Origin: JAFAVZ01 sp036009105
GTDB taxonomy: Bacteria; Acidobacteriota; Thermoanaerobaculia; Gp7-AA8
Assembly (NCBI GenBank): GCA_036009105.1
Contig: DASYMJ010000211.1
Coordinates: 1-17,562 of the forward strand
DNA: 17,562 nucleotides
Reading direction: 5' to 3'
The notes beneath the pieces were generated by a model. The model ran no database searches, had not been told where the DNA came from, and saw only the letters and a program-made list of their open reading frames with translations. Position 1 is the first letter of the stretch; each line of letters begins with the position of its first letter. This document shows, piece after piece, positions 13,223 through 17,562 of this stretch. Position numbers and translations under genes: made by a program.

Positions 13223-13942
13223 ATGAAGATCTCCAGCCGGCAGAACGTCTGGTTCAAGCGCCTGCGGGAGGCGATCCGCGAGCACGGGGAGGAGATCGTC
13301 ATCGAAGGCCCCAAGGCGGTGGCCGATGCCCTCTCCATCGGGTGGAGTCCCATAGCCATCGTCCGCCGCGGCCTCGACGCGCCGATCGGTGAGCGCGAGC
13401 TGGCGTTCGCGCCGGAGCTCTTCGACGCGCTCTCCGGGACGAAGAACTCGCAGGGCGTGATCGGCCTCTTCCAGCGCCCCCGCTCCTCCGCCGCCGCCCT
13501 GCTCGCCCGCCGCGACTCGATCGTCGTCGCGCTCGATGCGGTGCAGGACCCGGGGAACGTCGGGACGATCGTCCGCCTCGCCGCCGCCTTCGACGCGGCC
13601 GGCGTTCTCCTCCTCCCCGGCTGCGCCGATCCGTTCGGCCCGAAAGCGATCCGCGCCTCCGCCGGCGCCATCCTCACCGTGCCGGTGGCGCCGGTCACGG
13701 CCGTGGAGCTGGTCGAGAGCGGCATCCCTCTCTTCGCCGCGGACGCCTCCGGCTCCCCCGCCCCCCCGCCCGCTCACGGGGCGGTGCTCATCTTCGGCAA
13801 CGAAGGCGCCGGCATCTCCCCCGAGCTGCTCAAGGCCGCGACGCCGCTGGCCATCGCCACCAGCCGCCGGGTGGAGTCGCTCAATGTGGCGGCCAGCGCG
13901 GCCATCCTGCTCTCCCAAAGCTTCGCGCAGCGAAAAACGTAG
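13223..13942 (+). CDS. TrmH/SpoU-family RNA 2'-O-methyltransferase
   Basis: 239 residues beginning (M)KISSRQNVWFKRLREA; the frame is open upstream, but that is the exchanger gene in antisense. The enzyme methylates ribose 2'-OH groups in rRNA or tRNA using S-adenosylmethionine in a trefoil-knot (SPOUT) fold. Seen: an N-terminal substrate-binding domain (about 1-95, with EGPKAVADAL), then motif 1 ALDAVQDPGNVGTIVRLAAAF, motif 2 LIFGNEGAGISPELL, and motif 3 VESLNVAASAAILL, where the knot binds the methyl donor. It resembles RlmB and other 23S rRNA enzymes, but the exact target is unclear. It is followed by a hairpin with A- and T-rich flanks and then rsmI, another rRNA modifier. Confidence 0.92.
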   Translation: MKISSRQNVWFKRLREAIREHGEEIVIEGPKAVADALSIGWSPIAIVRRGLDAPIGERELAFAPELFDALSGTKNSQGVIGLFQRPRSSAAALLARRDSIVVALDAVQDPGNVGTIVRLAAAFDAAGVLLLPGCADPFGPKAIRASAGAILTVPVAPVTAVELVESGIPLFAADASGSPAPPPAHGAVLIFGNEGAGISPELLKAATPLAIATSRRVESLNVAASAAILLSQSFAQRKT

Positions 13943-13970
13943 GGCCGGCTCGCAGCGGCCTCCGTTTTTC
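13932..13970. terminator. Bidirectional intrinsic terminator overlapping the methyltransferase stop
   Basis: AAAAACG at the end of the coding sequence pairs with CGTTTTT; inside, GGCCG pairs with CGGCC across a short internal loop. The stem ends in a T-run on the plus strand, and its A-run includes the final codons (the stop is 13940-13942). It separates the methyltransferase from rsmI. Confidence 0.7.
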
Positions 13971-13982
13971 CATTGCGGGCAG

Positions 13983-13988
13983 TACACT
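13983..13988 (+). promoter_or_regulatory. -10 box of rsmI
   Basis: TACACT ends 10 bases before the ATG and lies after the terminator, so rsmI probably has its own start with little or no leader. No convincing -35 is visible; CCTCCTC lies between the box and the ATG, not a Shine-Dalgarno. Confidence 0.4.
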
Positions 13989-13998
13989 CACCCTCCTC

Positions 13999-14820
13999 AT
14001 GCCCGGCAAGCTCCTCATCGTCGGCACCCCCATCGGCAACCTCTCCGACTTCCCGCCGCGCGCGGTGGAGGCGCTCAAGTCGGTGTCGCTCATCCTCTGC
14101 GAGGACACCCGGCACACCCGCAAGCTGCTCACGCTCTTCGGCATCGACAAGCCGGCGGTCCGCTTCGACGATCACACCGAGGACGATCGCTCCGACCAGT
14201 TCGCCGATCGCATCGAAGCGGGTGAGACGATCGCCCTGGTCAGCGACGCCGGCCTGCCGGTCATCTCCGATCCGGGCTATCGCATCGTGCGCATCGCCCG
14301 TGAGCGCGGCCTGACCGTCGAGCCGATCCCCGGCCCGTTTGCCGCCGTGCTCGCCCTGGTGGCGAGCGGCATCCCGCCCCTCCCCTTCACCTTCCTCGGT
14401 TTCACGCCGCATCGCCACGGCGAGCGGCTCGAGCTCTACCGGCGCATCGCCGAGCTCGGGCACACGGCCGTGGTCTACGAGTCGCCGGAGCGCGTGGTCG
14501 AGTCGCTGGCGGATGCCCTGGAGGTGCTGGGCGACGCCGAGGTCGCCGTCGCGCGGGAGATGACCAAGCTGCACGAGGAGATCCTCCGCGGCTCGATCTC
14601 CGAGGTCCTGGCCACCCTGCGCGAGCGCGCGTCGGTGAAGGGTGAAGTGACGATCGTCTTCGGCGCGCCGGCGCGGCCGGCGGCGGAGGTGGGGCCGGAG
14701 GTGATTCGGGAGGAGTTCGAGCGGCTGCGCGCGGAAGGGATGCGCAGGAACGATGCGGTGAAAGTCATCGCCGAGAAGTTCGGGATGCGCAAGAACGACG
14801 TCTACCGGCTGCTCTTGTGA
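13999..14820 (+). CDS. rsmI: 16S rRNA (cytidine(1402)-2'-O)-methyltransferase RsmI
   Basis: 273 residues. RsmI adds the 2'-O-methyl group to C1402 in the decoding centre of 16S rRNA using S-adenosylmethionine. Seen in order: LLIVGTPIGNLSDFPPRAVEAL at the N-terminus, which is the tetrapyrrole-methylase-type signature, LILCEDTRHTRKLL, ALVSDAGLPVISDPGYRIV, IPGPFAAVLALVASGIP, FLGFTPHR, YESPERVVESL and VAREMTKLHEEILRG, then a C-terminal RsmI helical domain ending MRKNDVYRLLL. All family landmarks are present and length is normal. Its 3' end overlaps the converging pgsA gene by 19 bases. Confidence 0.97.
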   Translation: MPGKLLIVGTPIGNLSDFPPRAVEALKSVSLILCEDTRHTRKLLTLFGIDKPAVRFDDHTEDDRSDQFADRIEAGETIALVSDAGLPVISDPGYRIVRIARERGLTVEPIPGPFAAVLALVASGIPPLPFTFLGFTPHRHGERLELYRRIAELGHTAVVYESPERVVESLADALEVLGDAEVAVAREMTKLHEEILRGSISEVLATLRERASVKGEVTIVFGAPARPAAEVGPEVIREEFERLRAEGMRRNDAVKVIAEKFGMRKNDVYRLLL

Positions 14821-15446
14821 TCGGGGCGCAGCACGGCGCGGGCGAACTTGAAGAAGTAGTCCACGCCCGAGGCGAGCGCGAAGACCATCACGATCCAGAG
14901 CGCCACTTCGCCCAGCACGGGGATCACATCCCCCAGCTCGTAGCCGAGGATCAGCAGCGAGATGGCGATCACCTGCGAGATCGTCTTCCCTTTGCCGAGC
15001 GGTGAGGCGGCGATGGTGACGCCCTGCTGCGCGGCGATGGAGCGGAGCCCGGAGACGGCGAACTCGCGGCCGATGATGATGACCACGATCCAGGCCCGGG
15101 CCAGGCCGAGCTCGACGAGGGAGATGAAGGCGGCGGACATCAGCAGCTTGTCCGCGATGGGATCGAGCAGGGCGCCGAGGCGGGTGACCTTCTTCATGCG
15201 GCGGGCGAAGTAGCCGTCGAAAAAGTCGGTGATGGCGGCCAGCAGGAAGATGCCGAGGCCGGCATACTCGCGTCCGGAGAACTTGGTGAGGAGCACGACG
15301 ACGAGGAACGGCACGAGGAAGATGCGGAGCAGGGTGAGCGAGTTGGGGAGGTTCCAGATCTCGTTCGCCACGTCTTCCCGGGGAGGAGGGACGGCTTGCG
15401 GTCGGAGGATCAATTCGGGAGCGGCGTCGGTCGGCGTTACGGACAT
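14802..15446 (-). CDS. pgsA: CDP-diacylglycerol-glycerol-3-phosphate 3-phosphatidyltransferase
   Basis: 214 residues from the ATG at 15446; an in-frame ATG at 15491 is also possible, but the -10 box at 15471-15476 places the mRNA start after it. PgsA makes phosphatidylglycerol phosphate, the committed step to PG and cardiolipin, in the inner membrane. Seen: a Pro-rich N-terminal extension of about 30 residues, then WNLPNSLTLLRIFLVPF typical of PgsA, and the CDP-alcohol phosphatidyltransferase motif D77-G78, A81-R82, G91, D95, D99 in ITDFFDGYFARR and GALLDPIADKLL. Later IIIGREFAVSGLRSIAAQQG also matches PgsA, followed by membrane spans. Longer than the usual 180-200 because of the N-terminal extension. 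Confidence 0.93.
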   Translation of the reverse strand: MSVTPTDAAPELILRPQAVPPPREDVANEIWNLPNSLTLLRIFLVPFLVVVLLTKFSGREYAGLGIFLLAAITDFFDGYFARRMKKVTRLGALLDPIADKLLMSAAFISLVELGLARAWIVVIIIGREFAVSGLRSIAAQQGVTIAASPLGKGKTISQVIAISLLILGYELGDVIPVLGEVALWIVMVFALASGVDYFFKFARAVLRPDHKSSR

Positions 15447-15470
15447 CGAAGAATCTCGGTCGCTCGCCTG

Positions 15471-15499
15471 AGGATAGTCGTTTCGGGGCATCTGCACAA
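15471..15499 (-). promoter_or_regulatory. Promoter of pgsA
   Basis: Read on the minus strand: -35 TTGTGC (15499-15494), 17-base spacer, -10 TATCCT (15476-15471). Transcription would begin near 15464, leaving about 18 bases before the ATG at 15446. Confidence 0.5.
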
Positions 15500-15519
15500 A
15501 GGAATATCGACTCTGGCGA

Positions 15520-15547
15520 TTGACATTCCTACGACAGCATTTAGAAT
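15520..15547 (+). promoter_or_regulatory. Strong sigma-70-type promoter of tRNA-Leu
   Basis: A perfect TTGACA (15520-15525), 16-base spacer and TAGAAT (15542-15547), about 37 bases before the tRNA. It is the closest match to consensus in the window and suits a stable RNA gene. Confidence 0.75.
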
Positions 15548-15584
15548 CGCCGCCCACCCGGTTTTCCTGACGAAGTTCGATGTT

Positions 15585-15671
15585 GCGAAAGTGGCGGAAC
15601 TGGTAGACGCGCTAGTCTCAGGAGCTAGTGGTTGCAAGACCATGGGGGTTCGAGTCCCCCCTTTCGCACCA
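15585..15671 (+). tRNA. tRNA-Leu (anticodon CAG)
   Basis: 87 bases including an encoded CCA. The acceptor stem GCGAAAG pairs with CTTTCGC; the D-arm contains AACTGGTAGACGC; the anticodon stem CTAGT/GCTAG closes the loop CTCAGGA with anticodon CAG (reads CUG codons); a long variable arm (TGGTTGCAAGACCA) marks a class II tRNA; the T-arm contains GGGGGTTCGAGTCCCCC. It closely resembles E. coli tRNA-Leu(CAG). It is preceded by a near-consensus promoter and stands alone between pgsA and the methyltransferase. Confidence 0.97.
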
Positions 15672-15699
15672 ATCCCACCGGCTTAGGCCTTTCCCCCAA

Positions 15700-16230
15700 T
15701 CACGGCTTGATGATCCACCAGCTCGGAAACGTGTCGTCGGTCGTCGTGTTCGGGCGCGGCGGCACCCCTTCCGCCGCGTGCCGCGCCAGGAACGCGTTTA
15801 CCGAGGCGAACGTCGCGGGCCAGTTCACCTCGTCGTAGTCGTGGCCGGCGAACATGCCGCCGCTGCGCAGCTTCGGCCACCAGTCCTCCAGCGTCTTCCC
15901 GTTCTCCTGCCCTTTGTGCGCATAGCCGTCGATGTAGATGAAGTCGAGGCTGCCGTCTGCAAAGTGGCGCAAGGCGTTCGCGAACGAGGCGCGGATCACT
16001 TTGCTGCGCGGCCCGTAGCGGCGCAGCCGGGCCAGCGCGCGCCGCATCTGCGCCTCGTCGTGGTGATCGGTCCAGCGGTCGATCGAGTACAGCCGCAGGG
16101 TGGGATGGCCCTGCAGCAACCGCTCGGAGAACTCCCCCTCCGCCACGCCGAGCTCGACGCCGACGCAGTCAGCGGGCAGGAGCTTGGCAAGCTCCGCGCG
16201 ACCCTGAACCTGCTGCATGGGGTTCATCAT
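15700..16230 (-). CDS. Class I SAM-dependent methyltransferase (Methyltransf_24-like)
   Basis: 176 residues from the ATG at 16230, which has GAGG five bases upstream; in-frame ATGs at 16227 and 16218 are alternatives, and the frame continues further upstream without resembling protein. Seen: the S-adenosylmethionine loop CVGVELGVAEGEFSERLL (motif I), LRLYSIDRWTD (the acidic end of strand 2), SKVIRASFANALRHF, LDFIYIDGYAHKGQENGKTLEDWWPKLRSGGMFAGHDYDE, which holds the motif-II/III region of this family, and SWWIIKP at the end. The family methylates small molecules or sugars, often near surface-polysaccharide genes; no such genes are here, so the substrate is unknown. Divergent from the YHS-like lipoprotein. 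Confidence 0.85.
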   Translation of the reverse strand: MMNPMQQVQGRAELAKLLPADCVGVELGVAEGEFSERLLQGHPTLRLYSIDRWTDHHDEAQMRRALARLRRYGPRSKVIRASFANALRHFADGSLDFIYIDGYAHKGQENGKTLEDWWPKLRSGGMFAGHDYDEVNWPATFASVNAFLARHAAEGVPPRPNTTTDDTFPSWWIIKP

Positions 16231-16288
16231 ACGTGCCTCGCCGGGAGCTAAACTGCAGCGGCACAGGGCCTGCACCAGCCTCGGCCAG

Positions 16289-16705
16289 ATGAAGCGCGCC
16301 TTTCTACTCCTGATGCTCACTCTCACCGCCGCCTGCTCGCGGCAGGCCTCGCAGCAGACCGCCAGTGCGCAGGAGATGCGCACCATCGAGACGACCGATC
16401 CCCGCCCCACCGTCCTCGACCCGCCGCCCGTCCTGGGCGACGAGGCGCCGCTGCCGAAGCCGAAGAACGTCGGCGCCGAAGAGGCCGTGCCGCTCACCGA
16501 AAAAGACGAGGAAGTCCGGGCCCAACTCCCGTTCGCGCCGGCCATCGCCATGGACGCCGTCGATGGCAGCAAGATATCCATCCGCGCCGATACGCCGCGC
16601 GTCGAAATGAAGAACCGCATCTATTACTTCTCCAGCGAGGACCACAAGCGCGCGTTCATGGCCAGCCCGGAGGAGTACCTGAAAGGCGCATTCTCGAAGC
16701 TGTAG
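16289..16705 (+). CDS. Predicted lipoprotein with a cysteine-free YHS-like domain
   Basis: 138 residues. The start (M)KRAFLLLMLTLTAACSRQ gives a signal peptide with a lipobox-like TAAC, lipidated C16 (T at -3 is unusual, so lipidation is likely but not certain). A Pro-rich, low-complexity linker (about 35-80, with TVLDPPPVLGDE) leads to a YHS-like domain (about 89-135): AIAMDAVDGSKISIRA, then MKNRIYYFSSEDHKRAFMASPEEYLKG. In classical YHS domains the positions corresponding to DAVDG and YYFSSEDHKRAF carry cysteines that bind metals; here they are absent, suggesting a structural or heme-related rather than Cys-metal role. TAAACT at 16249-16254 is a possible -10. Function unknown. Confidence 0.75.
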   Translation: MKRAFLLLMLTLTAACSRQASQQTASAQEMRTIETTDPRPTVLDPPPVLGDEAPLPKPKNVGAEEAVPLTEKDEEVRAQLPFAPAIAMDAVDGSKISIRADTPRVEMKNRIYYFSSEDHKRAFMASPEEYLKGAFSKL

Positions 16706-16775
16706 ATATTTATGTCCGGGATGACATCTGCATCTCCTCTGGTCCGCCACCCCCACCCCCATCTGTGAGAAGGCC

Positions 16776-16998
16776 ATGGAGGCCGCGCCCGCGGCGATGG
16801 CCGCCGTTCCGAAGCCGGGCCTGGAGCATCCGGCGAGGCCGATGCAGTTCACCTGCACGGATGGCCGACCACGGCAACATCTGCAACGGCAGCTTCGTCT
16901 CCTCGGTCATCGATCCGTGCGGCAGCGGCCACACCTGCGTCAACCAGACCATCAGCATCAGCATCCCCGGAACGCGGGTCTCGGCGAAGTGCCAATAG
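16776..16998 (+). pseudogene. Small cysteine-containing protein, frame broken
   Basis: Between the lipoprotein and the thioesterase, about 330 bases hold no intact gene of good length. Two frames together look like one small protein: from the ATG at 16776, MEAAPAAMAAVPKPGLEHPA, then RPMQFTCTDG; then, after a shift near 16861-16875, DHGNICNGSFVSSVIDPCGS, then GHTCVNQTISISIPGTRVSA and KCQ with the stop at 16996-16998. It would be about 74 residues with five cysteines. Alternatively the second half alone, from the ATG at 16861 (45 residues), is expressed. I do not recognise the family. The 16706-16775 stretch before it holds no convincing gene or signal. Confidence 0.35.
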
Positions 16999-17015
16999 CG
17001 CGCGGCTGACCGCGG

Positions 17016-17038
17016 CGAGCAGGAAGCCCGCCTGCTCG
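17016..17038. terminator. Short hairpin next to the thioesterase stop
   Basis: CGAGCAGG (17016-17023) pairs perfectly with CCTGCTCG (17031-17038) around a 7-base loop, ending one base from the thioesterase stop. There is no T-run on either strand. Confidence 0.4.
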
Positions 17039-17039
17039 G

Positions 17040-17447
17040 CTACAGGTATGGCGCGAACGCCGCCATCACATCCGCATCCGCCGTGACCGGCCGCCTCGTG
17101 GCGGCATCGAGCCAGACGTGCCGGCTGAAGCCGTTCGCGTGCAGGTTGTCCTCGCCGTCCCGCAGCTCATAAGCGAATTTCATCAGCCGGCGGCCCGCCT
17201 CGGCGACGCTGGTGCGGATCACGACCTCGTCGTCGTAGCGAAACGGGGTGAGGTAGCGGCAGCCGATCTCCACCACCACGAGCAGCCGCCCCCGCTCCTC
17301 GATCTGCCGGTACGCAATGCCGGTGGCGCGGCAAAGGTCCGTCCGCCCCACCTCGAACCAGACGACGTAGTTTGCATGATGAGCGATGCCCATCTGGTCG
17401 GTCTCTTTGTAGCGGACGCGCAGGCGGCTCTCGTGGTGACGCGGCAC
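17040..17447 (-). CDS. YbgC/4-hydroxybenzoyl-CoA-type acyl-CoA thioesterase (hotdog fold)
   Basis: 135 residues from the GTG at 17447, giving (M)PRHHESRLRVRYKETDQMG; an ATG at 17501 is possible but its first 18 residues are not family-like and run through a hairpin. The hotdog domain hydrolyses acyl-CoA thioesters in the cytoplasm. Seen: RVRYKETDQMGIAHHANYVVWFEVGRTDLCRATGI, the signature of the family with the catalytic aspartate of DQMG and HANY, then YLTPFRYDDEVVIRTSVAEAG, RLMKFAYELR and a final HVWLDAATRRPVTADADVMAA. TAGTGT 7 bases before the start is a likely -10 box. In Tol-Pal operons YbgC sits with tolQ, but no tol gene is visible here. Substrate unknown. Confidence 0.93.
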   Translation of the reverse strand: MPRHHESRLRVRYKETDQMGIAHHANYVVWFEVGRTDLCRATGIAYRQIEERGRLLVVVEIGCRYLTPFRYDDEVVIRTSVAEAGRRLMKFAYELRDGEDNLHANGFSRHVWLDAATRRPVTADADVMAAFAPYL

Positions 17448-17454
17448 GGGGGCA

Positions 17455-17460
17455 ACACTA
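17455..17460 (-). promoter_or_regulatory. -10 box of the thioesterase gene
   Basis: TAGTGT read on the minus strand ends 7 bases before the GTG start. No -35 seen; the mRNA would be leaderless or nearly so. Confidence 0.35.
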
Positions 17461-17485
17461 GCATGCGGCAGAAGCGGGCAGCGGG

Positions 17486-17532
17486 CAGGAGAACCTGGCA
17501 CGCTCGGCGAAACCCTGCCCCAGGTTCTCCTG
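17486..17532. repeat. Perfect 13-bp inverted repeat upstream of the thioesterase
   Basis: CAGGAGAACCTGG (17486-17498) pairs with CCAGGTTCTCCTG (17520-17532) around a 21-base loop. It lies upstream of the thioesterase start and directly before the heptad repeat at the window edge. It may terminate a gene beyond the window. Confidence 0.6.
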
Positions 17533-17550
17533 ATCGCTGATCGCTGATCG
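17530..17550. repeat. Three tandem CTGATCG heptads at the window edge
   Basis: CTGATCG is repeated exactly three times, the same unit as in the 6293-6379 element. Any matching reverse arm would lie beyond the window or be absent. Confidence 0.6.
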
Positions 17551-17562
17551 CCCGGCAGAAGA

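Noticed and set aside
13207..13725. A 173-codon extension in front of the exchanger start
   Set aside because: It is antisense to the TrmH-type gene; the protein sequence there is low-complexity Arg/Ser/Ala without membrane spans.
16231..16620. An extension of the methyltransferase N-terminus by about 130 residues
   Set aside because: It runs antisense through the YHS-like lipoprotein gene and does not resemble the methyltransferase family; the ATG at 16230 has a good GAGG upstream.

Overview
The window is GC-rich, densely packed bacterial chromosome made almost entirely of housekeeping genes. I see no phage, transposase, CRISPR array, toxin-antitoxin pair or secondary-metabolite cluster. 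The gene styles suggest a Gram-negative bacterium of the Acidobacteriota or a related phylum: a small FYDLN-type zinc-ribbon protein in front of lemA, proline/alanine-tailed PpiC, short -10 boxes next to start codons, and small secreted proteins ending in a phrase like YWAFVSLTNN. This assignment is inference; no rRNA or marker gene in the window settles it. Two lipoproteins, a periplasmic PpiC foldase and a Tat system fit a cell with an envelope and periplasm.

Layout. 1-919: the end of an FMN-dependent alpha-hydroxy-acid dehydrogenase and a DUF5655 protein. 906-1361 (minus): a secreted protein whose frame is broken twice. 1397-3580: radA, then an M23 peptidase lipoprotein with its own promoter. 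3633-6249 (minus): a tightly overlapping operon read as FYDLN zinc-ribbon protein, LemA, TPM/YgcG-like protein, small TPM protein, folK. 6378-8045 (minus): a CtpA-type S41 peptidase, divergent from tatA-tatC (8168-9252). 9337-13206 (minus): a 71-residue hypothetical protein, a PpiC-type prolyl isomerase, a class I aminotransferase and a CaCA-type cation exchanger. 13223-14820: a TrmH/SpoU RNA methyltransferase and rsmI. 14802-15446 (minus): pgsA, divergent from tRNA-Leu(CAG). 15700-16230 (minus): a methyltransferase, divergent from a YHS-like lipoprotein. The window ends with a broken small cysteine-containing protein and a 4-hydroxybenzoyl-CoA-type thioesterase (minus).

The most unusual content lies between the genes. 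Five intergenic spots (6293-6379, 9252-9335, 9604-9664, 11999-12062, 17530-17550) carry tandem 7-base units of the form NNNRTCG. In four of them the units run one way and then back as the reverse complement, forming long imperfect hairpins, three of which touch stop codons. Other hairpins of unrelated sequence (3590-3633, 13932-13970, 9673-9707) do similar work at gene ends. A second theme is the promoters: six genes have a TANNNT hexamer only 7-10 bases before the start codon, suggesting leaderless transcripts. The exchanger and the RNA methyltransferase start divergently from a gap of only 16 bp that holds both -10 boxes.
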